DNA of 43,343 nucleotides from NCBI GenBank assembly GCA_016282255.1, contig JAEEKE010000044.1:1-43343 (forward strand), read 5' to 3'. Below are positions 1 through 8,066 of this stretch, one piece after another (the stretch's first letter is position 1; every line of letters starts with the position of its first letter). The position numbers and the translations under genes are program-made. The notes beneath the pieces are model-generated. The model was not told the origin of the DNA. It saw only the letters and a program-made list of their open reading frames with translations, and did no database searches. This stretch comes from Bacillota bacterium (GTDB lineage Bacteria > Bacillota > Clostridia > Christensenellales > CAG-138).

Positions 1-58
1 CACATACACCGAAAGTACTGTGCTGGAGACGGCATGGGAGGATAGGCAGCTGCCGGAT
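1..58 (+). rRNA. rrf: 5S ribosomal RNA, 3' part (5' end outside the window)
   Basis: The first ~58 bases read as the 3' half of a clostridial 5S rRNA. The loop E strand CCGAAAGTA is present, followed by the helix IV region, then GGGAGGATAGG and the closing strand GCAGCTGCCGGA. A perfect hairpin terminator follows directly, as expected at the end of an rrn operon. The exact 3' end is uncertain by a few bases. The rRNA operon would lie to the left and be transcribed toward this window. Confidence 0.85.
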
Positions 59-61
59 CCC

Positions 62-90
62 AAAGGGACGCTTCAAAGAAGCGTCCCTTT
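62..90 (+). terminator. Terminator of the rRNA operon
   Basis: A 13-bp perfect stem (AAAGGGACGCTTC / GAAGCGTCCCTTT) with a 3-nt AAA loop starts a few bases after the 5S 3' end. The T-stretch is only three bases, but position and stem strength support a terminator. The palindrome is symmetric and could also stop transcription from the right. Confidence 0.75.
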
Positions 91-93
91 AAC

Positions 94-191
94 TTTGCCG
101 TAAAACGGCAAAACTTCACTTGCGAAGCGCAAAGCGCCCGCGAACCTCACGCGGCACCGCCGCGCTTCACTTGGCGCAGCCATACTTCACT
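94..191. repeat. Small hairpin array with CTTCACT spacers
   Basis: Four short palindromes follow one another: TTTGCCG-taaaa-CGGCAAA (94-112), TGCG-aag-CGCA (121-131), GCGGC-acc-GCCGC (151-163) and TGGC-gca-GCCA (172-182). They are separated by variants of one spacer, ACTTCACT, CCTCAC, GCTTCACT and TACTTCACT. The palindromes differ in sequence while the spacer stays constant. The array lies between the convergent 5S gene and the sipL-like gene. Three further arrays with the same logic but other spacers occur at 15117-15319, 21530-21624 and 40015-40106. Confidence 0.6.
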
Positions 192-202
192 TATTGATAA
201 CG

Positions 203-228
203 AAAGGACGACCGAAAGGCCGTCCTTT
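203..228 (-). terminator. Terminator of the sipL-like gene
   Basis: An 11-bp stem (203-213 with 218-228) with a GAAA/TTTC tetraloop lies 40 bp beyond the stop of the minus-strand gene. Read on the minus strand the single non-Watson-Crick position is a G-U wobble; on the plus strand it would be an A-C mismatch, so the minus strand is the better fit. There is a short T-run on each side. Confidence 0.6.
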
Positions 229-268
229 TCCATATTGTTACGGAAAGGCTTTTTATTGGTTCGCCCCT

Positions 269-1780
269 TTATATCATTATCAGCACCTTTTCCCCGTCCG
301 AAAGCGTTTCGGGCAGGTCCGGATTCAGCGCTCGTATCCCCGCGCTAGGCACGCGGAAACGCTTGGCGACGTCGAACACGCTCTCGCCCTCCGCCGCGGC
401 ATGCAGCACGAGTCCCGAGAAGCCCTCGGGCAGCGCGGCTTCACGGACCGATTCCGCGTTCTGCTCCGCAAGGCCCACGACCACGGACGCGTTCTGCACG
501 GAATAGAACTCCGATGAAAGGTCCAGCAGATACGTGAGCTGCGCGGCCCTGCCGCCACCGCCGCTTACCGAGCAGGTGCAGCCGCTCCGGAGCCTCGCAA
601 ACGCCGCCCTGCCGGCGGCCTTCGGCGCGAGCTCGAGTGCAAACGGTACGTCCTCGGAGAAGGCCTCGAGGCGCCCGGAGGCGGAGCGGTAGATCAGGCG
701 CGTCGGGAGCAGCCCCTCGACCTGCATCCGGCCGTTTTCGAACGAACAGCCCGTCACAATCGCCCGCGCGCTCGCAGAGACGGGGGAGAGGATATCCGCC
801 ATGCCCTCGGGCACGGTGACGCTTTCGCGCAGGGTGTGGCTCGCATCCGTGCCGCCGAGGCAGGAGAGCAGCGCCGTTTCGCGCCGTATGCAGCTGAAAT
901 TGATGGCGGGGGAGAACGCGTCGAGCGGCAGTACAAGGCGTTCGGGCGCCGCGGTGAAGACGCTCAGAGCGATCTCCGCATCGACGGTGACGACCGAGAA
1001 CTCGGTGCCGAGCGCGCGCAGGGCAAAGCTTTTGAGCTCCGCCGAGGCGAAGACCTCGTCCGCCGCGCCGTCGGTGAGCACGCTTTCGCGGAACGGGACG
1101 CTGCGGACGAACTGGGTCAGGCTCCCGTCCTCGCAGCGCAGCAGCGCGCTGACAGCCGCCGTGCCGGTGACGGTGACGCCGCCGTTTTCAAACGCCGTTT
1201 CGCGCACCGTGAGCGAACAGCTTGAAGTGAGCACCGCCTCCGCGCCGCCGGAGGAGAACTCCTCGCGCAGCCGCACGGATGCCGAGCCGATCTCCCGCCG
1301 CCGCGAGAGCACCGCCTCCCCGGTCCTGAGCTCGAGGTCCGGCACGCCGCTGACGCCGCCGAGCGTTTTGATGCTGCCCGCGGCCGTGACGAGGCAGTCG
1401 AGGTCTATCGCTGCCGAGAGCAGCAGCCGGCCGTCCGGCGCGCGCCGTACGCTGAGCAGCGTCAGGGACGGAAGAACGCTTGCAATGCTCCCCGCTTCGA
1501 TCGCGGGATCCTCAAGGCGGTGGGAGAAGGCGGATTCGGACGTGAAGGCGAAGAGCCCGCCCGCCTCGTCCATAGCGGCGAGCTTTGCGATGATGCTGCC
1601 TTCGACGGTCAGCCCGCCCGCGTCGATGCGGCAGCTTTGAACCGCGGCCTCGGCGCCGTAATCGATGAGCTCCGCGGCCGTGCGGCCCGCAGGCGGGGGC
1701 ACTTCGCCCTCTATGCGCACCTGCTCGGTCCTCCTCAGGACCAGCGAAAGCGCGTTTATCTCGTTCCAAATGAGTTCCAT
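269..1780 (-). CDS. SPOCS (DUF3794) and LysM domain spore coat morphogenesis protein, SipL-like
   Basis: The protein has 503 residues. It is built of repeated beta-rich SPOCS/DUF3794-type segments (about residues 25-420) and ends with a LysM domain (about 455-503; AEGESVFDVAKRF, then NPDLPETLSDGEKVLI). This is the architecture and length of clostridial SipL, which binds SpoIVA through its LysM domain and helps to encase the forespore in coat. That role is inferred by family. The start at 1780 is chosen because GGAGG lies seven bases before it; an upstream in-frame ATG at 1798 has no such site. The next gene upstream is spo0A, 554 bp away. Its candidate promoter (2010-2038) is embedded in DnaA boxes, leaving a leader of about 220 nt. 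A SafA/CotE-like coat role is the main alternative. Confidence 0.75.
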   Translation of the reverse strand: MELIWNEINALSLVLRRTEQVRIEGEVPPPAGRTAAELIDYGAEAAVQSCRIDAGGLTVEGSIIAKLAAMDEAGGLFAFTSESAFSHRLEDPAIEAGSIASVLPSLTLLSVRRAPDGRLLLSAAIDLDCLVTAAGSIKTLGGVSGVPDLELRTGEAVLSRRREIGSASVRLREEFSSGGAEAVLTSSCSLTVRETAFENGGVTVTGTAAVSALLRCEDGSLTQFVRSVPFRESVLTDGAADEVFASAELKSFALRALGTEFSVVTVDAEIALSVFTAAPERLVLPLDAFSPAINFSCIRRETALLSCLGGTDASHTLRESVTVPEGMADILSPVSASARAIVTGCSFENGRMQVEGLLPTRLIYRSASGRLEAFSEDVPFALELAPKAAGRAAFARLRSGCTCSVSGGGGRAAQLTYLLDLSSEFYSVQNASVVVGLAEQNAESVREAALPEGFSGLVLHAAAEGESVFDVAKRFRVPSAGIRALNPDLPETLSDGEKVLIMI

Positions 1781-1957
1781 TTTGGGTCCTCCATTCATCC
1801 TTAGATGCGCCGGAAACGGGGCTTCCGGCGGACGTTATCGCCTAATCTTATGCGCCTCGGGCGGGGAACAGACCATGAAAAACGGGCTTCGAAGCAGCCC
1901 CGCGGGGCCCGCACGCGTTATTCTCCGAAAAAGGGCAAAAAAGCGCGCCAAAGGAAG

Positions 1958-2031
1958 TTATCCACAATATTAACAGGCTTATCCACATCGCGAGGACAAA
2001 GTTATCCGCATTATCCGCATACTTATCCACT
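1958..2031 (+). promoter_or_regulatory. Cluster of five DnaA boxes
   Basis: Five 9-mers in one orientation lie within 74 bp: TTATCCACA (1958-1966), TTATCCACA (1979-1987), TTATCCGCA (2002-2010), TTATCCGCA (2011-2019) and TTATCCACT (2023-2031). The consensus DnaA box is TTATNCACA. An AT-richer stretch (2030-2130) follows. No dnaA, dnaN or rpmH is present in the window. The cluster overlaps a minus-strand promoter candidate for the sipL-like gene. Confidence 0.75.
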
Positions 2032-2038
2032 TTTACAA
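2010..2038 (-). promoter_or_regulatory. Candidate sigma-A promoter of the sipL-like gene
   Basis: On the minus strand TTGTAA (2033-2038), a 17-bp spacer and GATAAT (2010-2015) form a plausible promoter. Both hexamers and the spacer overlap the last three DnaA boxes, so DnaA binding would be expected to block it. A sporulation sigma-E promoter closer to the gene is possible, but I saw no convincing one. Confidence 0.35.
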
Positions 2039-2334
2039 GCGTTTAAAGGGATTTTCGGTGTTGATAAAACAGAGGGAAAAATCGGCCGGAAAAAGAATAT
2101 ATCATTGAAAAATCACGGTTTTGGGTTGACAGACCGGACGGGGGGAAAGTAAAAAAGCCGTCCTGCGGGTAACGCGCGGCAGCCGGGGGAAAAAAAGTCC
2201 CCTTCGGCAGCGGCGGGCGTCCGCTTTTCCCGCGGCGGACAGCCTAAATTACCGTGCGAAGGGGAGAAAACAAAACGGGCGGGGGTCCCCGTTTGTTTCC
2301 GGTCGGGGGAAGGCGGGCGGGGGAGCGCGCCAAA
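2039..2334. other. Rest of the sipL-spo0A intergenic region
   Basis: This is an AT-rich stretch to about 2130 and then GC-rich sequence with short inverted repeats. No convincing open reading frame was found here. The only assigned element is the probable spo0A terminator at 2267-2300. Confidence 0.5.
2267..2300 (-). terminator. Probable terminator of spo0A
   Basis: An inverted repeat pairs AAACAAAACGGG with CCCGTTTGTTT (one bulged base), 35 bp beyond the spo0A stop. On the minus strand the 3' arm ends in CCCGTTTTGTTTT, a T-rich tail suited to intrinsic termination. Confidence 0.55.
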
Positions 2335-3156
2335 CTATTTTGCGTTCACGGCGTGCTGCACGCTCGCCCGGTCCGCCGTGTTCGACGAGCGGCCGTCCTC
2401 GATGATGAGCTTGTCCGCGACCAGCGCGATGAACTCGCCGTTGGTGGGCTTGTCGTTCTTTCCGTAGACGTTGAAGCCGAAGAGCTTGTTCATGTTCTCG
2501 ATCTTGCCGCGCATCCAGCTGACCTCTATCGCGTGGCGGATCGCGCGCTCGACCTTGCTGGGCGTGGTGTTGAAGCGGCGGGCGATGCCGGGGTAGAGCT
2601 CCTTGGTGATGCGGCTGATCAGCTCGGGCTCGCAGTAGACCATGCGTATGGCCTCCCTGAGGAAGTGGTAGCCCTTGATATGCGCGGGTATGCCGACGGA
2701 GAGGAAGATCGCGGTGATCTTCTCGTCGAGCGTCTGCGCGCGCGGCCGCGGGGCGAAGGTGATTTCCTTTTCGGCGTTCCCGGCCTCGAGCAGGTCGCGC
2801 ATGCGCCGATGCAGGAACTCGGGCTCCACGGGCTTGAGCATGACGTAGCCGGCGCCCTTGGCGAACGAGCGCTGCAGAAGGCTGTCGCTGCGCATATAGG
2901 AGACCATGATTATGACGCCGGGCCGGTTGACGGGCTCGAGCCGGAGCTGTTCGAGCAGGTCGAGACCGTCGAGCACGGGCATCACGAGCTCGGTTATGAG
3001 CACGTCAAAATGCTCCTGCCTCAGCTTCTCAAGGGCGGCTTGTCCGTCGGCCGCCTCCTCCACGCGGATCAGCTCCTTGTCGGTGCGCATGTATTCAGCG
3101 GTCTGCCGCCGGAACTGGGCGTTGCCGTCCGCGATCAAAACACGGTATTCTGCCAT
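2335..3156 (-). CDS. spo0A: Spo0A sporulation response regulator with Glu at the phospho-acceptor position
   Basis: The protein has 273 residues: a receiver domain (1-120), a linker, and the Spo0A-specific DNA-binding domain (about 150-262). The latter is strongly conserved (GIPAHIKGYHFLREAI, RFNTTPSKVERAIRHAIEVSW, KPTNGEFIALVADKL). Spo0A is the master regulator that starts sporulation once its Asp56 is phosphorylated by a phosphorelay or orphan kinases. Here the residue aligned to Asp56 is Glu56 (LITELVMP; codon GAG at 2989-2991). The second residue of the usual Asp10-Asp11 pair is Gly11. The conserved Lys of LKP is kept, and the switch Thr is Ser. Phosphorylation therefore seems unlikely, and Glu may mimic the phosphorylated state (inference). 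AAAGGAGG lies ten bases before the ATG. A weak sigma-A-like promoter (TAGAAA-17-TACAAT) can be seen upstream. It could be a paralogue of a normal Spo0A elsewhere. Confidence 0.93.
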   Translation of the reverse strand: MAEYRVLIADGNAQFRRQTAEYMRTDKELIRVEEAADGQAALEKLRQEHFDVLITELVMPVLDGLDLLEQLRLEPVNRPGVIIMVSYMRSDSLLQRSFAKGAGYVMLKPVEPEFLHRRMRDLLEAGNAEKEITFAPRPRAQTLDEKITAIFLSVGIPAHIKGYHFLREAIRMVYCEPELISRITKELYPGIARRFNTTPSKVERAIRHAIEVSWMRGKIENMNKLFGFNVYGKNDKPTNGEFIALVADKLIIEDGRSSNTADRASVQHAVNAK

Positions 3157-3306
3157 TTAGTTTCATCCTCCTTTGTGTTTCCCGTTTTTAGGATGAAATA
3201 ATTGTAACAGCGCATTTTCCGCATTTCTACGGATAAAGCTGTCTGCTTTTAGGGCATTTTTGTACGCGGGAGCACTGTTTTTGTCGGAAAAACGCAGTGG
3301 GGGCGG

Positions 3307-3332
3307 AAATAAAAAAGCAGGCGTGAGCCTGC
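3307..3332 (-). terminator. Terminator of the ABC transporter operon
   Basis: GCAGGC-tcac-GCCTGC followed by TTTTTTATTT on the minus strand, 24 bp beyond the ATPase stop. It is a textbook intrinsic terminator and separates this operon from spo0A. Confidence 0.9.
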
Positions 3333-3355
3333 ATGGGAAAGCGCGCTGACGGTCC

Positions 3356-4246
3356 TCAGGAACCAGCCTCCGCAGTCTCTGAGAAAACCGCGCCAAAGGC
3401 GTTGAGGTAATGATCCTCCAGCGAGGGGGAGACGGGGACCGCGTCCGGCGCCGGAGCGGTATCGGAAAGAACGCGCAGGGAAACGCCTGAATCGTCCTTT
3501 TGTATGTTGGTGACGGTGAAGCGGGCCTGCAGCGCGGCGACCTCGGAGGGAGCCGCGGGCACGCGCCACACGCGGCCCTCCATCCTGCGGATGAGGTCGG
3601 CGGGGGCGGCCTGATCTACGATCTCTCCCTTTTTTAAAAGGATCACGTTCCGCGCGATGTACTCCACGTCCGAAACGACGTGCGTGGCGATGATGACGAT
3701 CTTGTTAAAGGCGATGCGCGAGATATAGTTGCGCACGGCGATCCGCTGCCTGGGGTCGAGGCCGGCGGTGGGCTCGTCGAGAACGAGCACGGAAGGATCC
3801 CCCAGCACCGCCTGGGCGAGCGCGAGGCGCTGCTTCATGCCGCCGGAGAAGGAGGAGATGCGCTTCCCCGCAACGTCCGAAAGCTCAACGGCCTCAAGCG
3901 CCTCGGGGATGGCGGCCTTCGCCTTTTCGCGCGGGACGCCTTTGAGCTCCGCGACGTACCAAAGGAAGCTCTCCGCGGAGAAGCTTCCGTACATGCCGGG
4001 GTACTGGGGCATGAAGCCGAGCCTTTCGCGGAAGCGCGCGCCCATCTTGAGGACGTCCTCGCCGTCAAAAAGGATGGCGCCGGAATCGGCCCTGAGGTTG
4101 TCCGTCAGAATGTTCATGAGCGTGCTTTTGCCCGAGCCGTTAGGACCGAGAAGCGCGTGCACGCCGGGCTCGAGAGAAGCCGAAAAGCCTGTGAGCGCCT
4201 TGGTTTTTCCGTAGGATTTCGTTACGTTTTTGAATTCGAGGAGCAT
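3356..4246 (-). CDS. ABC transporter ATP-binding protein
   Basis: The 296-residue cytoplasmic ATPase drives the permease encoded just upstream. Walker A is GPNGSGKST (about residues 34-42), the Q-loop lies in FMPQYPGMYG, the signature is SGGMKQR, Walker B is VLVLDEPTAGLD and the H-loop is ATH. All catalytic motifs are intact. About 80 residues after the nucleotide-binding core form a C-terminal extension of the kind seen in ABC-2 (NatA/BcrA-like) exporters. The start lies one base after the permease stop, so the two are translationally coupled, and a terminator follows. It is the last gene of a four-gene operon with the HTH-LRR protein, a lipoprotein and the permease. The substrate is unknown; a peptide, antibiotic or lipid is plausible for this family. 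Confidence 0.92.
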   Translation of the reverse strand: MLLEFKNVTKSYGKTKALTGFSASLEPGVHALLGPNGSGKSTLMNILTDNLRADSGAILFDGEDVLKMGARFRERLGFMPQYPGMYGSFSAESFLWYVAELKGVPREKAKAAIPEALEAVELSDVAGKRISSFSGGMKQRLALAQAVLGDPSVLVLDEPTAGLDPRQRIAVRNYISRIAFNKIVIIATHVVSDVEYIARNVILLKKGEIVDQAAPADLIRRMEGRVWRVPAAPSEVAALQARFTVTNIQKDDSGVSLRVLSDTAPAPDAVPVSPSLEDHYLNAFGAVFSETAEAGS

Positions 4247-4247
4247 A

Positions 4248-6659
4248 TCATTTTCCCTCTTTTGAAGTTTTTCCGAAAGCCGCGAACAAGAGCAGAAGCG
4301 TTACGGCGGCGAACGCGCAGGCAAACGCCGCGAGCGCGCCGAAGCCTGATGAGAAGAGCCGCTTTTGGGCGGAAAACAGCAGCATTTCGTTCGCCCCGAA
4401 GAAGGAACCGAACGAGGCATAGCCCGCGCCGTCGAGCCCCGCCTTGTATAGGAGCGTCGGAAGCAGCGTGAAGCCGAGCGCGGCGCCGAAGGCGGCCGGG
4501 TAATTCGCCGAAAGCGCGGAGACGGACAGGCTGAATACGCAGAGCAGCAGCGCTGCAGTAAGCCGCACGCAGTACATGAGGAGCAGATAGCCGCCGAAGC
4601 TCATGCTGCCCGAGACAGGGGCAAAGGAGGGCACGGAGCAGAGCGGCGCGGAAAGCGGCAGGGAGCGTCCGAGCGTCAGGATAAGAAATTCAGCGCCATA
4701 GAATGCAGCGCAGAGCGCAAGTGTGATGAATATTCCCGCAAGGAGCTTTGCACGGAAGGTCGCTGCGCGGCCGTTTTTCGTTGAGCGCAGTATCCTTTCG
4801 AAATGCTCGCCCGCATCCCTTCCGCCCCTTTCCTTCATGTATGCGCCGAGAAGAACTGTCAGAAGCGCGGCATAGAGCGGATAGGATGCGCCGCCCGTGA
4901 TAAGCGGTTCGAGCCCCGCGGTATCGGTGAAATGCGGGTCGGACCCGGTCTCGAACAGCGCGGAATATCCGTAATAGAGCTCGGAGGAATACCCGAAATC
5001 ATCCGAAAGCGAGCCATCCTTCACCCTGCCGAGCGCCGAGAGGTACCGCGCATGTTCATCCTGCGTTATCGCTCCGCGCAAAAGAGCGGAATCGAGCAGC
5101 TTCCTTCCGGAGTCGGGCGAGGAGTACGCGGACAAAAGCAGGGAATAACGCTCCTTTTCTTCGGAGAACGCGCCTTCGGCCTCCGAAAGCAGGAAGGTCC
5201 TGCAGATGCGGTGCTCGCGATCGGGCTCGGTCCTTATGCGCCTTGAAACGAGCAGGCCCATCCATGCCGCAAGCAGCAAAAGCACCGCGAGAAGCACGGG
5301 CGTGTTGGAGAGCAGCAGCTTACGGAGCTCCCATGAAAGCAGGCTTCGTCCCTTCGCCGAACGCGGGGCTTCGCCCGGTCTGTTTTTTATTTTATCGATA
5401 AGCTTTTTCAGCCTGCCCGCAGAGGCCGACGGGCCCGCTCTCCTTGCGGCAAACAGCAGAGCGCAGGCGGCGGAGGCGAGGAGGAGCAGCGCGCCCATGG
5501 CTACAGGCGCGGCGGAAAGAAGGCTCATGCACCTGAGCCCCGGCTGCAGTACGTACAGCCGATCCGAAACGGCGGCGATATTGCAGGCGGAATAGGCGTC
5601 GAGCGCGTGAACGAGCGGAAAGCGGACGGCGGGAAGCCGCGAGCAGATAGAGCGCGCGCCGAACGCCGCAAAACCGAGGGAGAGCGAGGAGAAGGTCTCG
5701 TAGGTAAGAAGCGAAATGAGCCCGCAGAGCGCGCCGAACGCCGCGCCGGAGAGGAGCTTCAGTAAAGAATCGTAAACGAAGAACCGCTTTACCGCCCACA
5801 CCTCGGGGAAGAGCGCGAGCGCGCGGATATTCTGCGCGGAAGCTGCGGGATCGGAATAGCCCTGTTTTATCAATATGACGAGGAACGGGACGAGCGCGAA
5901 AAGCAGCGACAGCAGCGCGCTTCCGCCGATGAGCAACAGGGTCTTTGATATGCCGGCGCCGATCCTTCCGCGCTTCAGGGATCGAAGTATCGGCAGCATC
6001 CCGCGCCGCCGTTCGGGAACGAATACGCCGTTTGCGAAGCACACGAGCGCCGCAAAGAGGAATATCCCGCCGTACCGCCAGGAAAAGAGGCTGTCCCAAC
6101 CGCGCACCGGCGCGGCGGTGACTCGGGCACGATCCCGCACGGCGGAGTATTTTAAATACGCATACGCCTGATATTGATAGAGCGGATCGGAAAGCCCCGC
6201 GCCGCTCTCGCTCTTCAGCCGCTCCATATTCGACAGCGCCTGAGCTATGACGGCCGAAACGCCGGTTTTGAAAGCGGTCATCCGCTCCGAGGCCGTTTCG
6301 AACTCTTCAAGGAGCACGCTGTCCGGGATATGGGGGCTGAAAACGAACGTATGGATGAGCTCCGGATGCTTTTTAAGGTCGGGCAGCGCACCGCCGTATT
6401 TTTCCGAAAGCTCCGCAATTTTCTCCGAGACGGCTTCGGAGCGCCGCGCCTTGAATTCCTCCAGCCCTTCGGGATCGGCGGAATACCTCCCGTAAAACTC
6501 CGAGACCGCCCTTTCCGCCTCCGCGCCGGCAAACTCTTTCCGGCCGCCGACGATCAAAAAGCATACGGTGGCGCATGCGATCAGCAGCAGCGCCGGCAAA
6601 ACGATATGAAGCCGTTCGCTAAGCAGCTTCTTTATTTCATAAGCAAGCTGCTTCATCAC
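4248..6659 (-). CDS. Double-length ABC-2 type permease
   Basis: The 803-residue membrane protein appears to be two related half-permeases in one chain. Each half begins with a short basic amphipathic segment and a membrane helix (residues about 17-37, LHIVLPALLLIACATVCFLI, and about 453-473, PVLLAVLLLLAAWMGLLV). A 150-200-residue soluble loop with Glu/Ser/Tyr-rich helices follows, then five or so membrane helices. ABC-2 exporters normally use two separate half-size permeases, so fusion or tandem duplication would let a single chain form the channel. The gene overlaps the lipoprotein stop by four bases (ATGA type) and runs one base short of the ATPase start. The export substrate is not evident. 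I infer ABC-2 class from topology and from the partner ATPase, not from a specific motif. Confidence 0.8.
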   Translation of the reverse strand: MMKQLAYEIKKLLSERLHIVLPALLLIACATVCFLIVGGRKEFAGAEAERAVSEFYGRYSADPEGLEEFKARRSEAVSEKIAELSEKYGGALPDLKKHPELIHTFVFSPHIPDSVLLEEFETASERMTAFKTGVSAVIAQALSNMERLKSESGAGLSDPLYQYQAYAYLKYSAVRDRARVTAAPVRGWDSLFSWRYGGIFLFAALVCFANGVFVPERRRGMLPILRSLKRGRIGAGISKTLLLIGGSALLSLLFALVPFLVILIKQGYSDPAASAQNIRALALFPEVWAVKRFFVYDSLLKLLSGAAFGALCGLISLLTYETFSSLSLGFAAFGARSICSRLPAVRFPLVHALDAYSACNIAAVSDRLYVLQPGLRCMSLLSAAPVAMGALLLLASAACALLFAARRAGPSASAGRLKKLIDKIKNRPGEAPRSAKGRSLLSWELRKLLLSNTPVLLAVLLLLAAWMGLLVSRRIRTEPDREHRICRTFLLSEAEGAFSEEKERYSLLLSAYSSPDSGRKLLDSALLRGAITQDEHARYLSALGRVKDGSLSDDFGYSSELYYGYSALFETGSDPHFTDTAGLEPLITGGASYPLYAALLTVLLGAYMKERGGRDAGEHFERILRSTKNGRAATFRAKLLAGIFITLALCAAFYGAEFLILTLGRSLPLSAPLCSVPSFAPVSGSMSFGGYLLLMYCVRLTAALLLCVFSLSVSALSANYPAAFGAALGFTLLPTLLYKAGLDGAGYASFGSFFGANEMLLFSAQKRLFSSGFGALAAFACAFAAVTLLLLFAAFGKTSKEGK

Positions 6660-8041
6660 TCGAAAAGCGAGGCGTATTCGGGCAGGTCGGGCGCCTCGTA
6701 GCAGAAGCCCCTCCCGCTCGAAAGATCGTATTCGAAGGCGTCGAAGAACGCCATTTCATAGACGGTATTGCCGTCCGCATCCATGCCGTTCGCGTTGGCA
6801 TAGATGCAGTTGACGAGCAGCGCGCCGTTTTTGACCTCGCTGAGGCCCGCGCTCGCGGGGATGACGCCTCCCGCCCCGGCCGCGGCGGAAGAAAGATCAT
6901 AGGTCTTTTCCTCGCCGGTGAAAGGGAACAGCACGTGCACGATGAACGGATCCGAGGCGGAATGCCTCTCCTCGGACCAAATGACGCATCGGTCGGAGAA
7001 GAGCCAGGTCTGCACCGTATCCGGCTTTGAAGCGAGCAGGCGGCCTTCTCCCGACACGAGATCCACGAGACAGATATCCTCGCGCTGACGGTCGGCCCTG
7101 TACTGCATCCGGAACAGCGCCTTTTTCCCATAGACCGCCAGGACCTGCGCGCCCGGCCAGGGATCGGTGTTTTCCCCCGCGTAAGGCGCCGTTTCGAACA
7201 CGACGTTCACGCTTTCGGAATCGAGCTCCCGCATGCAGAGCACGGCCTTTCCTTCCTCCGCGTCGAAGCGGGCGTCGAGCAAATATTTGTCGGCATACAC
7301 CGGGGCGTCCTTAACGGCCCACAGCTCGCCGACCGAGCCGAGCTCTGTTACCTCCCCCTCGGGCGTCGCTTTGAGCGCGGCGAAGCGCACGTTGAAGTCC
7401 GCATCCTCCACCTGATAGACGGCGTACAGCGCGCCGTCCTGCTCGTAAAGCTTATACTCATAGAGCTTATCGTGAAGCGCAATGCAGGAGTTGTCCGCGC
7501 GGTCAAAAAGATACAGCACGCTGTCCGAGCCCACGAAGAACACCTTGCCCGCCATGCAGACGAAGCAGAACGGGTTATTGCATTTCGCGAGCGGGCAGCC
7601 GGCCGCGCCGGTATGCGCGCAGAGCGGGTCGGAGCAGACGGGGCTCCAGGTCCTGCCGCCCGGGTAATCGCGGTATTTGAGCGTCATCGGGGCGTAGACC
7701 GACCCGCCGCCCTCCTCGGAAAGATATCTTAACTGAAAGAACTTGCCTTCGTCATACCAGCTGTCCATCGAGAACGACATATAGGTGAAAATGCCGTATT
7801 TTTCGTAGGACTCCTCCATGGTCATGCCGTAAAAATCGGGCCTAGGTGCGTTTCCCTCGGGCGCTTGGGTCGGTTCCGGCGCGGCGGAGGGGGAGGGCGG
7901 CGCGGAGAGCGGCGCGTCGCTCACGGGGAGCGGGGACGGCGTTTCGAGGGGATCCGGGACTGCCGCAGCGCAGCCCGCGAAAGAAGCCGCGAACGCCGCG
8001 GCAAGCAGCAGGATAAGGCATTTTTCAAAGCGCTTTTGCAT
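6656..8041 (-). CDS. Lipoprotein with a Cys-rich motif, probable beta-propeller
   Basis: The 461-residue protein begins with a signal peptide and lipobox (FAGC, lipid Cys24), followed by a Pro/Ser/Ala linker (to about residue 65). It should be anchored on the outer face of the membrane. A cysteine cluster (CSDPLC, then CPLAKCNNPFCFVC) lies around residues 135-165. After it come repeated short beta-strand pairs reading like propeller blades (KVFFVGSDSVLYLFD, LYEQDGALYAVYQ). Similar Cys-motif propeller lipoproteins are, to my knowledge, common in Clostridia, often beside transporters and regulators. It sits 25 bp after the HTH-LRR gene and overlaps the permease gene, so it is probably a sensor or substrate-handling part of this exporter. 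The precise role is unknown. Confidence 0.8.
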   Translation of the reverse strand: MQKRFEKCLILLLAAAFAASFAGCAAAVPDPLETPSPLPVSDAPLSAPPSPSAAPEPTQAPEGNAPRPDFYGMTMEESYEKYGIFTYMSFSMDSWYDEGKFFQLRYLSEEGGGSVYAPMTLKYRDYPGGRTWSPVCSDPLCAHTGAAGCPLAKCNNPFCFVCMAGKVFFVGSDSVLYLFDRADNSCIALHDKLYEYKLYEQDGALYAVYQVEDADFNVRFAALKATPEGEVTELGSVGELWAVKDAPVYADKYLLDARFDAEEGKAVLCMRELDSESVNVVFETAPYAGENTDPWPGAQVLAVYGKKALFRMQYRADRQREDICLVDLVSGEGRLLASKPDTVQTWLFSDRCVIWSEERHSASDPFIVHVLFPFTGEEKTYDLSSAAAGAGGVIPASAGLSEVKNGALLVNCIYANANGMDADGNTVYEMAFFDAFEYDLSSGRGFCYEAPDLPEYASLFE

Positions 8042-8066
8042 ATTGTGACCCTCCTAAACGATCCCG

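Noticed and set aside
1958-2130. Chromosomal replication origin
   Set aside because: Five DnaA boxes and AT-rich DNA fit, but no dnaA, dnaN or rpmH is near. The rRNA operon on the left and the genes on the right are all transcribed toward the site, opposite to what is usual at an origin. Kept as a regulatory cluster.
1805-2152. 115-residue reading frame on the + strand
   Set aside because: It runs through the DnaA boxes, is rich in basic residues without pattern, and has no ribosome binding site.
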